Assembly (NCBI GenBank): GCA_023374025.1
Contig: SIJG01000028.1
Coordinates: forward strand, 60,461 to 124,460
From: Heterodera schachtii
Taxonomy: Eukaryota > Nematoda > Chromadorea > Rhabditida > Heteroderidae
Direction: 5' to 3'
Length of the DNA stretch: 64,000 bases
The translations under genes were made by a program, and so were the position numbers. Of the stretch, positions 1 through 10,972 are shown one piece after another. Every line of letters starts with the position of its first letter. The stretch's first letter is position 1. The notes below the pieces were generated by a model that made no database searches, was not told the DNA's origin, and saw nothing but the letters and a program-made list of their open reading frames with translations.

Positions 1-841
1 GTCTGGGCCAACTCCGTCTTGGGGCCAACTCCGTCTGAGCCAACTCCGTCTCGCCAACTCCGTCTTGCCAACTCCGTCTTAGTGTATAAGGGGCCAACTC
101 CGTCTCAGAGAGAAAAATTCATTTTAAGCTAAAGAATTTTCTTAAAATCTAAGTTTTATTAGCACATAGCTAACAATTTAAAGTAACATTTTTTAGCACC
201 CCGAAAATGGAATAGACTATGAAATCGAAATGGATTTCCATATTTTAATCAGCCATAACTCGCTTTATTATTAACTAAACCGAAAATTGATATCATTCGA
301 AAGACTGAAAATTCACTTTTATGTTCGTAACTGTGCTTATTGACCTTATTCTATTGTTGCAATGATTCCTGACTAAATTTGGCTTATTTTGGTCAATTTA
401 GGAACCAAAGTGAAAATTTTCAAAATATTTTTGTTCGAAACGGGTTCGTGGTTCGAATTTAGTCGAAATGGATGTTAGATTTGTGACTAGCGACCCCGAA
501 AACCCTTGGAACCATGTTTTTATGACATTAAAAAAAACTTTCTTCAAAAAGAAGGTGATCCCGACCTAATAAAACTTAGATTTTAAGAAAATTCTTTAGC
601 TTAAAATGAATTTTTCTCTCTGAGACGGAGTTAGCCCCTTATACACTAATACGGAGTTGGCAAGACGGAGTTGGCGAGACGGAGTTGGCTCAGACGGAGT
701 TGGCCCCAAGACGGAGTTGGCCAGACGGAGTTGGCGAGACGGAGTTGGCCAGACGGAGTTGGCCAGACGGAGTTGGCGAGACGGAGTTGGCCAGACGGAG
801 TTGGCGAGACGGAGTTGGCCAGACGGAGTTGACCCCTACCG
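1..841. mobile_element. Foldback element, word GGCCAACTCCGTCT (type I), left tip outside window
   Basis: Both ends consist of tandem copies of GGCCAACTCCGTCT, at 1-112 and inverted at about 623-835. Inside the words the inverted repeat continues to about 165 (the AATAAAACTTAGATTTTAAG side near 568). The right end finishes ...CCCCTACCG at 841, the same tip as the 22012-22896 element. The flank TTGCCACC (842-849) should be one copy of the 8-bp target duplication, but the left copy lies before the window. The interior (about 170-560) has no convincing coding sequence. It is non-autonomous. The 657-857 open frames are only the repeated word. Confidence 0.8.
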
Positions 842-1256
842 TTGCCACCCCCCCTGAAATTTTTTTTCCAATAATTTTTCTAGGCTGATTTTGGTTTTGA
901 ACCAAAAGTACGAAAAAAGAAAAATTTTGAAGTTTCGACTTTTTGTTCGAATTCGGGTTCAAGATTCGAATTGGGTCGGAATAGGTGCAAGAATCGGATT
1001 CTCCGACCGTGAAAACCCCTAAAATGACTTTAATTTAAGAAAAAAAAAAATTTAATTTTTTTGAACGGGTGGGGGGGGTATACCATCTGCACTGTTACCT
1101 TTTTCAATTTGTCACGTAAAATTTCAAGTAACGCACGTAAAATACGTTATGGCTAAAAATAAAGTTTAGATTCGTGACTGCATCAAAAATCAGCCTAGAA
1201 AAAATTATTAGAAAAAAAATTTCAGGGGGGGGGGGGTGGCAAAACCCGGAAGTACC
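842..1256. mobile_element. C-tract foldback element (type II), left tip split by the neighbouring insertion
   Basis: TTGCCACCCCCCC followed by TGAAATTTTTTTTC at 842-880 is inverted at 1195-1256, ending GGTGGCAAAACCCGGAAGTACC. The outer left tip is missing because the 1-841 element has landed in it. The interior carries the dispersed motif TTCGAATTCGGGTTC...GAATTGGGTCGGA found in all type II elements. A second end, G-tract then TATACCATCTGCACTGTTACC (1068-1105), suggests an older nested copy. No genes. Confidence 0.55.
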
Positions 1257-1855
1257 CAAAAATGCTGTACTTCGGGATCAGACCAAACAAGGCATATCGC
1301 ACATTGCACCTTTGGAGTGAGAAATTTTCGTGGTGTTTTGAAAAGGGACCTTTGACCACCTTCGTGAGGGACCTCCTCCTGCTTTCTGTCGATTGTTCTG
1401 ATTTGGTCAATGGTTTCAATGTACGGAGAAAGGGCGCCGTGAATATTTTTTAAGGAAAATTTTTTAGATGCCCCACAAAATATCGAAAATTTTGCAATTT
1501 TTTCGTACACATTTTCATTTTTTTTCCATATTTTGAGAATTTATAGAATTTTTTTGTGAAAAATTTATATTTTTTTTTTGAAAATGTATCCCTAAAAAAT
1601 CGATTTTTTTTTTTTCAAAATGGGAAATAAAAATGAGTATTTAATGTACTAAAATGTGATTCTAAGCCCATTTTTGTCATTTTTATGGCATTTTGTGCCT
1701 GTTTCACTTCTTACGAAGAATTTTTATCCAAAAAATTACCACTAAAAAAAATTTATTTACATATTTTAGTACATATTTGGGGGTTTTTGTACATATTTCA
1801 TACATATTTTAGCATTTTTTATACATATTTTATTTACATATTTCGCAAATTTTCT
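1257..1855. other. AT-rich intergenic sequence, no gene seen
   Basis: T-runs and repeated ACATATTTT tracts. Short open frames (1262-1453, 1685-1897) lack splice context and a recognisable product, and I do not call them. Confidence 0.5.
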
Positions 1856-2297
1856 GGCAATCTTTCGGAATTGTGGTCCCGAAAATTTTTTTTTTAATTT
1901 GTAAGACACTATTCTAGGCTTAAAAATACGCTAATCACGAATATGAACTCAGATTTGCCCAATTCCGGACCCGAATTCGAACAAAAAGTTGAATTTTTTT
2001 TTTCAAAAATATACGTTAAAATCGATCAAATTTTGGCGTAAACCGCGCATTTTTATCCAATTAACAATTTGAAGCATTATTTTAATCAAAAAATAATAGT
2101 TGTTGCATGAATTATAGAGTTTTTCATCCCAAAAAAAAACTCATTCTTGAAATTTTTTTTCAATTTTTGTTCGAAATCGGGTCAGGAGTTCGGATTTGGG
2201 CCAATCCAAGTTCAGATTCGTAACCAGCACCCTTGAAAACCCTTAAAATATGAATTAAAACAAAAAATTTTCGGGACCACAATTCCGAAAGATTGCC
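1856..2297. mobile_element. Type II foldback element with GGCAATC ends
   Basis: The ends GGCAATCTTTCGGAATTGTG (1856) and its inverse (to 2297) are followed by TCCCGAAAATTTTTT. They are bracketed by an exact 8-bp duplication AATTTTCT (1848-1855, 2298-2305). The interior contains the GAATATGAACTC / TTCGAACAAAAAGT motif typical of the family. Non-coding. The same end design is seen at 17133-17726. Confidence 0.85.
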
Positions 2298-2630
2298 AAT
2301 TTTCTTACATAAAATTAGCAGCCCTAATAATTACGTTGTTTGAAAGATTAATTATTTTTTTAAAAATTGCTGACGATAAAACTATCACTTTCAATCGCTT
2401 ATTTAAAGCTGTTTAGTCCATCGAAGATAGAAAAAATGTAAGTTTGAAGCCTATCTTGGCATTCAAACCCGGCATTAGTTAGCTGGATTTCCCATGGTTA
2501 GGAATTTTATCAAACATAAATACACTTTGTTTTCTATTTGAATGCATTGGCGTTTTGTTTTTTACGCCAATGATTTTTTAAATTTTCCGATTATAATTTT
2601 CCTTTTTCTGTGAAAATCACACTCAAAAAG

Positions 2631-3108
2631 CGGAACCGCTCAGTTCGGCCCCCACGGTTCGGCCCTCACGGTTCGGCCCTCACGATTCGGCCCCCACGAT
2701 TCGGCCCCAGCTCGTTTTTCCATGATAGCTTTTTTCTTTGGCATCCAAATCCATCAATCTTGGTATCATTCGAAAGCTCTTCACATGCTCTATTAGCCTT
2801 ACAAAAAGCGGATAGATTTTCAAGCCTGGAAAAAATTTTATTAAGAAAAAACTTCAAAAATTTCAACCTTTTTGCAATTTTCATGTATAACTTTTTTGGT
2901 ATTTGTCTAATCGCAAAGCATTAGCTTAGAAAAAGCTTTTAAACACCTTAAGCTTTTGAATGATACCAACAATGTTGGATTTGGTTGATAAAGAAAAAAG
3001 TTATAGAAAGTTGTAGAGGAAAAACATGCTGGGGCCGAATCGTGGGGGCCGAATCGTGAGGGCCGAACCGTGAGGGCCGAACTGTGGGGGCCGAACTGAG
3101 GTAGACCG
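2631..3108. mobile_element. Type I foldback element, word TTCGGCCCYCACG
   Basis: The ends carry 4-5 tandem copies of TTCGGCCCYCACG, inverted between ends, with outer tips CGGAACCGCTCAG / ...GAGGTAGACCG. An exact 8-bp duplication TCAAAAAG flanks it (2623-2630, 3109-3116). The interior, from GGCATCCAAATCC through TTGGTATCATTCGAAAGC to AAAAAGTTATAGAAAG, is clearly homologous to the interior of 52897-53347, whose terminal word is different. No coding capacity. Confidence 0.9.
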
Positions 3109-3313
3109 TCAAAAAGTGTATAAATATGGCCACTTTTCTCGTCAAAAATCATTCCCTTCAGTTTTTCTCATTTCAATTTTTAATCATCAATTTCTCCTCT
3201 AATTGTTTCACCCATTCATTTAGCGTTCACACATTTTGCCATCTGTCAACCAATCATCATCATCATCATCGTCAACATCGTCCGTCAACAAGTTCAACAA
3301 CAAAACGTTCAAA

Positions 3314-4358
3314 ATGTCTGCGGAATCGCCAACAACATCACAACGCCGTGCTCGCAGTCGCAAGACGAAGAAACGTGCGGCCAGCGCTGGCGAGACCAAA
3401 CCACTGCGACGCTCGGCACGGATTGCGGCACAGAAAGCGGCGAAGGAAAAGGCAGCCAAAGTGCCGTTTTCGGATTGCTTTCCTCCTCCGTCGTCACTCA
3501 TTCATTTCCCCTTTTTTCAGCAGAAAGCTCGTGACGGCTCCACCGCGTCAACGAAGTCTGCTGGTCGTGGTCGTCCTGGTCGCTCGCCGAAGAAGTCAGG
3601 CCCGAAGAGTCGTCGCTCGCCCGCCGGTCGTGGAGGAGGACGTTCTCAGACGCCGCGCAAGAACAAACAACCGCTGAAGAAGAAGGCGCCGGGCCCGAGC
3701 AGTCGCACTCCTGGTCGACGCGTGAAGAAACCGTCAACGAAGAAGTCGCCTGCTCCTCGCCGTGCAAACACCGCCACCAAGAAGCGCGGACGTCCTGCCA
3801 AGAAAGCGGAACAAGCCGAACCATCGGACAGCGGAACAGCCGCCGACAGTGGCCGCGAGGACAGCGAACGTGAGTTGAATGGGGGTGGGGAATGGCACAA
3901 TTTCAATTTGTGTCCATTAATTAAACTGAATTTTCAGATTCCGAAGGGAGTGCCACTGAGACGAAGAAGAAGCCAACCCGCAAGACTGCCGGTGGACGTG
4001 CCAACAAACAGACCAAGTCGCGTGGGCGCAAAACAACCAAGAAGACGGACCAGGAGGAGGAGCGCGCCGACTCCGAGGCGGAAGCTGCAGGCTCTCCGCG
4101 CGACAGTGGACGTGAGTTGAATGGGGGTGGGGAATGGCACAATTTCAATTGTATAATGCTAGTGAAATTGAATTTTCAGATTCCGAAGAGAGTGCCACTG
4201 AGACGAAGAAGAAACCAACTCGCAAGAGCGCTGCTGCTGGACGTTCCACGAAACAGAAGGCGTCGCGCGGAGGACGTGCGGGCAACAAGAAGGCGCAGGA
4301 AGAACGCTCTGAATCGTCAACTGACTCGGGCTCTGATCGCGAGGAGGATGAAGAATGA
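3314..4358 (+). CDS. Basic AT-hook chromatin-type protein
   Basis: Four exons: 3314-3460, 3521-3869, 3938-4111, 4180-4358, joined by GT-AG introns of 60-68 bp; about 282 residues. The protein is extremely rich in Lys, Arg, Ser, Pro and Ala. It contains AT-hook cores GRGRP (residues 64-68) and RGRP (about 138-141), an RRSARIAAQKAAKEKAAK helix near residue 32, and a C-terminal acidic Ser/Glu tail ending SDREEDEE. This composition suggests a nuclear DNA-binding protein (HMGA- or H1-like). No globular winged helix is visible. Exons 3 and 4 are tandem copies, each starting SE(G/E)SATETKKKPTRK, and their introns start with the same 40 bases. The start was chosen as the first ATG after a poor upstream context. 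The 60-bp first intron is in frame, so a retained-intron form would also read through. An orthologue name cannot be given. Confidence 0.75.
3861..4212 (+). repeat. Tandem exon-intron duplication inside the AT-hook gene
   Basis: The block from GACAGY-GR-AC|GTGAGTTGAATGGGGG to AG|ATTCCGAAG (3864-3945) recurs at 4104-4187. The duplicated introns (3870-3937, 4112-4179) share their first 40 bases, including GGGGAATGGCACAATTTCAA, and their last 10. This points to a recent duplication that kept the reading phase. Confidence 0.8.
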
Positions 4359-5720
4359 ATGAGCCAGCCGGAGAAGAATGCTGCTTCACGAGACCACCGC
4401 GATAATAACACTAACCCCCAATTTAAAAAAGAGAAATTGTATCTCTATGTATGAATGTATGTATATATTGTATGTCCATATCCCTGTGGCATTGTCTTGC
4501 TGAATGTAATTCTCCCACAAATGTTTGTTGTTCTATTTAATTATGCCATATATATGTGTATTTTTAATAATTGTAATATGTTTGCCCTGTTTATGCATGT
4601 TTTATGGTCATTTATAAATACATTTATATGAATGAGTACATTTTCCATGTCTTTTGTCGATTTGTCATGGTGTGTCTATGAGTGGGGCTCCAATTTTTAG
4701 GCACTAAAAATGGTAAAATAAAAAAAAAAAGGTTGAAATACTGAGTCAAAAGCCCTTTCTATTCGAGATTTAATTGAGACGAGTCGAGATTGTTGATTAA
4801 TGATCCAATTAATCGCAAAATGTCTGTCATTTTGCATTTCGGCCTCTCCATTTTCCGTCATTCTCTGTTCCTTTGGTCTGGAGGGGTCCTGTTAAAATCC
4901 CGATCCATTTCGAACCCGAGCAATTAAAAAAAGGATCGGATACAGAGGTCGGAATCCCGGATTAAACCTTTTCGTTTTTTAATGCTTACAAAACATTTTC
5001 CATAGCTTTTTACAAAGACTTTTTATAATTTAAAAACATCAAAATGCTTTTCTTTTCAGAAATGAATTATGATGAATTGAGTATTTTGAAGGAAGGAGCT
5101 GTTGTTAAAACATTTTCCATGTCATCATAACAATTCCTCTAAGACTTGTTGATATGTCGTGGTGGCTATGAGTAGGGCTCCAATTTTTAGGCACCTATTT
5201 TGGGGACCAATATTCTTTAACTTGCCCAAGAACGTAGAACTGTTAATGGTCCGCAAAAACCATTGGGTTTAATGATAGACTCATGTCACAATTGAAAACA
5301 GCACAGCCATGCGCCATCACCAACTCGAATCGAACATTTTATCAATTTTATTTTTATTTTTCATCGGCATTTTGCATCCATTTAATTTTAATTTTTATCC
5401 GAGAAAAATGTGGATGAGTTGCCCGTGGATGACCTGCCCTGACCCCTTTTGAAGAAGTCTGTTTCGAGCCGCGAGTCGTAAAACGTTTCGGATTTCTTTT
5501 TGGTTTCTCTCTTGAATCTCGGGAAATTTTCGATCTCGAGCATATTTACAAAACATACAGATGATAAAGATAAAAAAATTCTGAAAAGTTAAAAATAAAC
5601 AGAAAAATCCAATTTTTGGTCTAAAAAAAGTTTGCTTTTATTTTGGCATAAAATATGCCCATATTTATTGAAATAATTTCACATAGGTATATCCCTATTT
5701 ATGATTAATGAAAATTATTA
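4359..5720. other. Intergenic, with a dispersed direct repeat
   Basis: No gene recognised. A segment CATTTTCCATGTC...GTGGCTATGAGTRGGGCTCC at 4639-4705 is repeated in the same orientation at 5111-5192, ending CAATTTTTAGGCAC in both. AATAAA-like signals near 4612 could serve the upstream gene. Confidence 0.4.
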
Positions 5721-5973
5721 GGTACTTTTCCGTTTTGGGGCCAAAGTTTGAATTTTTAAAAATCAAAATCAACAGCGACGCGTAGCATTGTTAAAGTTAC
5801 ACGCCAAAATTTTTCGGAGGCAAAAATGCCACAATTTGAGTCTGCGCCACGGGTTTTGACATTTTTCGCGCCAGAGGAATTCGCACAAACACGAGTCAAG
5901 CATTTATTAACATTCTACTCGCCCACTGTTGATTAAAAAAATTTCAAACTTTGGCCCAAAAACAGAAAGTACC
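5721..5973. mobile_element. 253-bp MITE with GGTACTTTYCG ends
   Basis: The inverted ends GGTACTTTTCCGTTTTGGGG and ...CCCAAAAACAGAAAGTACC continue inward as CCAAAGTTTGAAATTTTT. An exact 8-bp duplication AATTATTA flanks it (5713-5720, 5974-5981). The interior is non-coding. The GGTA tip groups it with the type II elements. Confidence 0.85.
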
Positions 5974-6230
5974 AATTATTATTTGAAGTTTTTCAGTCCA
6001 TAGCAAAATTCTGTAAAATTTTTCTGCAAAATTTGAACCCATTTGAGAAAAAAAAATTGAATCGAGTTGAAAATTGAACAGTTTCATAAAAGTTAATTAA
6101 ATACATATTAAATAAAAATATCGTTATAAAATAAAAATCAAAAGAAAGAAAGGAATTAAAAAAATAAATAAAAAGTAAAATAATAATTAATTAAATGAAT
6201 TATCGCCTTCTTCAATTCTTTTTGCTTTCT

Positions 6231-9200
6231 TCAAAGAGTGCCCAATTTGAATTTGAAATTGGGCCCAAAGTTCGCCTCAATTTTGTCTCCAGTCCACAAA
6301 GAAACGCACGGAAACAGAGAATTGAGAGAATTGGCAGGAGTTGAAATGAAAAACGATGAGTAATCTTTAAAATAAATTAAAATTAATTTTTGTTTTTTAA
6401 ATTTTAATTAGCCCACCCATTCGTCGGCCATTTTTCGTCAAAAAGATCTGTTGAGTGTCCAAGAAAATGCCACATCCGACCACGTCGCCAGTGGAAAATT
6501 CCGATGATTTATATGCCATTGCAATGTCCGCCGATGGCATTACCACGGGGGAAAATTCCAATGGAAAAACAAATGGCATTGGCATTTTGCACGGCCGATT
6601 GATGCCATTACAGCCAAATGAGCCATCGCTTCGGTATCCGTAACTGTTCAACATTTGACCAATTGACGCGTCCAATGGCACTTCCTTCGTGGCAAATCCA
6701 ATCGCGGCAAAACTGTTAAAATTATTAAAAATTAAAAAAGAATTCAAAAATTACGCAAAAAAAAATGATTTTTTTTAAAATTTATTCCCATAAATGATGA
6801 ATAAGTCCTAATAAAAGTTGGCTCCCCTTCCAAAATTTCTCACCTTTCCAATTTGATGACTTTCATTTCGAAGTAGAAAATGCCGGGACGACAAAAGTTT
6901 GTGATGGGAAATTTCGCAAAAATAGAACGCCATCCTAATTAAAAAATTAATAATTAATTAATTATTTTTTAATTATTTAATATTAATTACCAAATCTGTT
7001 GGCCTTGCAATTGATCGTCAATTGCTTTTCCCCGCTGATTTCGATGTCTTTGTGGCAAACTTTGGCATCCCAACCATTTTGTTGTTCCGAATTAGGCATT
7101 TCCTGGAATTTAAATGGCATTTTTAAAAAGTTAAGGTTTCCCCCCACTTTTGCAATTTTCGCTGAGACAACCGCCGGCGGCGATTTGACGCCCGATGACG
7201 TCACTAAAGCAACTTAAATGAGCAAAAAATAATTTTAACTATCTAAATATTTATAATATCAGCTTTAACCCCCCTCTCAAAAATCGCATTTTTTAAATAA
7301 TGCCAATTTTTAAATTTTAAATCATTTGCTAATTTTGCCCACCCAAAACATTGTTTTTGTCCACCACCGCATATTTCCCATCCAATTTCTGTTCATTGTC
7401 AGCGGTGTTTTTGTTCTGTTGACCAAAACTTTCCTTCTGCTGCTTTTCCTCTGGTAAAAGTTTATCCAATTGAACAACAGAAAATGAAAATTGAAAATAA
7501 TTGGCACTAATCAGCTAATTAATATGTTCATTTAAAATTTGGTAACTGATCAAAAATTGTAAATTTTATGGTAAGTTAATGCATTATTTTTTATCATTAA
7601 AAATATGTAAAAAATTTATTAATTTATTTTCTCACCATTTTAAAATAAGAAAGGTTCATTCAGTTCGTTAATTAATTAAATTAATTTTTTACTTTTTTTT
7701 GCCCTCCTCTTTGTTCTGCTTCAGCTGGTTTTCCAATTGTTTGATTCGCTCCACCAATGAATTGAACACATCGACAGAAACTGAAATCATTTTGAAATAT
7801 ATAGTAGTATCCGATTACTAGGGTTGTAAATTATATGGATTAACATATTTTTTCTGTGCATATGCTATGAAGAAAGGGGCTCAAAAATAGCATTTCTGCG
7901 TTAAAATTTTTTGGTTTGTTGAAGGTTTTTAGTCCATATAAATCCATATTTTGGGGGTTTTCGGGAATAAATCCATATTTAGCCATTTTTGTGTTTTTAG
8001 TCCATATTGCGGCCATTTTTGGCAAATTTTCACAAGAAAATGCAAGAAAAGGGAAAAATACACCCCTAATATTGATTTTTTGGAAATTTTTAAAAATTAC
8101 AGCCCAAAAAATCTGAAAAATTTGGATTTTCGTCGTCATTTTGGCATTTTTAATAAATATTTTCACCATTTTTTGCGAACTTTTCTTTTTTAAATAAGAA
8201 TTTTTTTGAAATTTTGGCAAACTTGGAAATATTTTTTATACGATGGACGACAATAAAAAAATTTGCTTTTTTATGTTTTAAATCCATTTTTTGGTTGTTT
8301 AATTGTTTTTTTAAGTTTATTTAAGCAAATATTGAATACATACACCTTTTTTGGAATTTTTGATGGTTTAAAACACATATTTTGGCAGTTTTTAGTCCAT
8401 ATTTTGGTCCATAATGGCCATTTTTGAGCTTTTTAGTCCATATTTTATGTCCATATTTTGGGTTTTTTAGTCCATATAATTTACAACCCTACCGATTACG
8501 ATATAAAATTATTATAATTTTTTTTATAGTTTCCTACCGTATTTTTTATCCAATTGCTGTTGCTTTTTCTGCTCCATCTTGTCAACTTTCGCCTTCATTT
8601 CACTGTGTTCCGACATCAGCTTTTGCTTCTCCAATTCTGCTTTAAGCGCCTTCTGTAATTTTTTTCTAATATTTAATTTTTTGTTTTCTGCCCCTTCTTT
8701 CTCAGAAATTTCATTTTTTTAAATTTTTTTATAATAATTAATTTTTCTTTTTCATTTTTCTCACATTCTCTGCATTGAATTCCCCGTTTTTGCACAGCAA
8801 TTTCGTCTCCCTCAATTCGGAGTTGGCAAGTTTTTGTCGGCATTCCTTAAAGTAAATATATTTTTAGTCTATTAAATAATTGCAAATTTCCATTCTCTAA
8901 TTAATTAAATGTTTTTTTTGACAAAATGTCTCCTAATGCTCGGAATAATTCGGCCTTTTGTCTTGGACTGAATCGACCGGCCTCTTTCCCCCGTGCCCTC
9001 TCTCTGTGCTCATTTGTCCGTTTTGAATTGTCCCACCTTCAACATTTGCTTATCAGTGACCAAAAATTGTGCTGCCAATTGGTCGCTCAAATCTCCGTTC
9101 CAACTGAACACTTCATATTTGTCCACTTCTTCTGTTGCTGCTCCTAATGGTGACAAAATTTTTATTTTTTTAATTAAAAAAGATAAATAGTTTTCCATTT

Positions 9201-9297
9201 CCCATTTTTCGTAATTCTTTTTTTAATTATTTCTCTTACCCTGCTCAGCTGTTGTATGTAAAAAGCAGTTTGGCGAACCGATAAAATTTGAAGACAT
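6231..9297 (-). CDS. Coiled-coil SPRY-domain protein (RanBPM/SPRYSEC-like)
   Basis: Ten exons on the minus strand: 9240-9297, 9037-9143, 8765-8845, 8538-8652, 7693-7780, 7343-7450, 6991-7203, 6844-6934, 6417-6712, 6231-6364; about 430 residues. The start is MSSNFIGSP with no signal peptide. Exons 3-6 encode a charged coiled-coil region (KLANSELRETKLL, LERIKQLENQLKQ-like). Exons 7-10 encode a SPRY domain with family motifs: QQNGWDAKVCHKD, GIFYFEM, AIGFATKEVPLD, YGYRSDG, TGDVVGCGIFLD, IFLTKNGRRM, LFPCVSL and a final GDKIEANFGPNFKF before the stop. SPRY domains of this subtype are protein-binding folds, and cyst-nematode SPRYSEC effectors use them. Lack of a signal peptide argues for a housekeeping RanBPM-like role or an unseen upstream exon. 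The exon 5/exon 6 junction (7693/7450) is out of phase as drawn, so a micro-exon or an assembly indel is likely. The region around GTGGGGGGAAACC in exon 7 may be a 48-bp intron. Confidence 0.8.
7819..8491. mobile_element. hAT-type MITE in an intron of the SPRY gene
   Basis: The ends TAGGGTTGTAAATTATATGG and the exact inverse (CCATATAATTTACAACCCTA) lie inside an exact 8-bp duplication CCGATTAC (7811-7818, 8492-8499). TAGGG ends and 8-bp duplications are typical of hAT elements. The interior repeats the word TTTTTAGTCCATATTTTGG. It lies between exons 4 and 5 and should be spliced out. Degraded relatives occur at about 36230-36320 and 46420-46540. Confidence 0.9.
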
Positions 9298-9361
9298 TTT
9301 CTCGAATTAATAAGGTAGTAATTGAACTGGCTACAAAATAAAATTTTAAAAAATTGATCAA

Positions 9362-9405
9362 TTTTGGGAACCGCCCACTTCGGCGCCGGCCTTTTCGGCG
9401 CCGTT
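9362..9405. repeat. Solo end of a type I element
   Basis: GGGAACCGCCCACTTCGGCG followed by CCGGCC and TTTTCGGCGCC has the layout of the left end of 22917-23659 (GGGAACCGCCCGGTTCGCCG). No matching right end was found before the minisatellite. Confidence 0.5.
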
Positions 9406-9431
9406 TCTAAAAACTTTTCTCATTATCAACT

Positions 9432-10247
9432 AGGCAAAACTGTGGCCGACGGCGAAGGGGCGGACAAAGAAGAGGAGGATGGCGAGAAAACTGTGGCCGA
9501 CGGCGAAGGGGCGGACAAAGAAGAGGAGGAGGGGGAGAAAACTGTGGCCGACGGCGAAGGGGCGGACAAAGAAGAGGAGGAGGGCGAGAAAACTGTGGCC
9601 GACGGCGAAGGGGCGGACAAAGAAGAGGAGGATGGCGAGAAAACTGTGGCCGACGGCGAAGGGGCGGACAAAGAAGAGGAGGAGGGGGAGAAAACTGTGG
9701 CCGACGGCGAAGGGGCGGACAAAGAAGAGGAGGAGGGCGAGAAAACTGTGGCCGACGGCGAAGGGGCGGACAAAGAAGAGGAGGATGGCGAGAAAACTGT
9801 GGCCGACGGCGAAGGGGCGGACAAAGAAGAGGAGGATGGCGAGAAAACTGTGGCCGACGGCGAAGGGGCGGACAAAGAAGAGGAGGAGGGGGAGAAAACT
9901 GTGGCCGACGGCGAAGGGGCGGACAAAGAAGAGGAGGAGGGCGAGAAAACTGTGGCCGACGGCGAAGGGGCGGACAAAGAAGAGGAGGATGGCGAGAAAA
10001 CTGTGGCCGACGGCGAAGGGGCGGACAAAGAAGAGGAGGAGGGGGAGAAAACTGTGGCCGACGGCGAAGGGGCGGACAAAGAAGAGGAGGAGGGGGAGAA
10101 AACTGTGGCCGACGGCGAAGGGGCGGACAAAGAAGAGGAGGACGGCGAGAAAACTGTGGCCGAGAGCGAAGGGGCGGACAAAGAAGAGGAGGAGAGCGAG
10201 AAAAATGTGGCCGATGGCAAAGGGGCGGACAAAGAAAGAAAGTGTAT
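9432..10247 (+). repeat. 51-bp minisatellite, about 16 units, with open frames
   Basis: The unit is GAGAAAACTGTGGCCGACGG then CGAAGGGGCGGACAAAGAAG then AGGAGGATGGC (51 bp = 17 codons). In one plus frame it reads KTVADGEGADKEEEDGE; another plus frame gives a basic peptide and two minus frames give Ser/Pro- or Phe-rich peptides, because the unit has no stop in those frames. Variants at the unit end (GATGGC, GAGGGG, GAGGGC) follow an A-B-C, A-B-C, A, A-B-C, A... order, so there is a 153-bp higher-order period. The last two units are diverged. The frame opens in a transposon end with no ATG and runs into a type II element, so translation is unproven. Confidence 0.85.
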
Positions 10248-10409
10248 TTTTACTTTTGTTCGACTCTGGGTATGGGGTTCGGAATTGTTCGAATTGGATG
10301 TTATATTCGTGATCAGCCACTCCAAAAAGCCTATGGTTACTTTTTTGTCTTTTAACAAAAAAAAATTCATGTGGTCTAAACTGTACAAGTACCGTTTTCT
10401 CCGAAAGCA
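10248..10409. repeat. Type II element fragment
   Basis: TTTTGTTCGACTCTGGGTAT...GTGATCAGCCACTCCAAAAA resembles one arm of the type II elements. No matching arm is clear. Confidence 0.4.
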
Positions 10410-10929
10410 TCAATTATCGCGCCAGCCTTTCTTAATTAATATTATGTTTTGCAACAAGACCAGAACTTCCAAATTCTGTTGTTGATGGCCGACCACATGT
10501 GCTAAGACATCAACTTCGGCAGCAATCACTTCAGGCTCAAATTCAACGAGGTCCACCTGAATTAATTCCTCATAAAATTAAAAAAAAGTTACCTTATTAA
10601 AACTACGAATATGCCCCCTTTTCATTAGTAAGAATTTTCAAAAAGGAGAAGTAACAAAACAAGTGATAATTTTTTAAAAGAAATAAGTTTTATATTCAAT
10701 TTTAAACAAATTGTTAATTGAACATAAATGAAAAGATCATAAATTTTTGGCAAAGACCACTTTGAATGCTTGGAACCGGGACTGAAATGACCCAAAAAAA
10801 CGAGAATCGACGAAGAACACGTTAATTTTTAATCCTTTCATCGTTTCGAACTTTTGGAATGTTTTTAAATTTGTGTTACTTTATTCTATTTACTCCAAAA
10901 AATAAAAATTTAAATCGGTTTCAGCTAGC

Positions 10930-10972
<43 letters not shown>

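Noticed and set aside
623..840. CRISPR-like array of 14-bp repeats
   Set aside because: Copies are directly adjacent without unique spacers, and an inverted set stands at the other end of the same element: transposon terminal words.
3126..3677. 183-codon ORF in another frame over the AT-hook gene
   Set aside because: Composition (HHHHRQH, RRR runs) is an out-of-frame reading of the basic gene, and it ignores the splice sites.
9426..10413. Long minus-strand Ser/Pro and Phe-rich ORFs
   Set aside because: They are shadows of the 51-bp repeat, which lacks stops in several frames.
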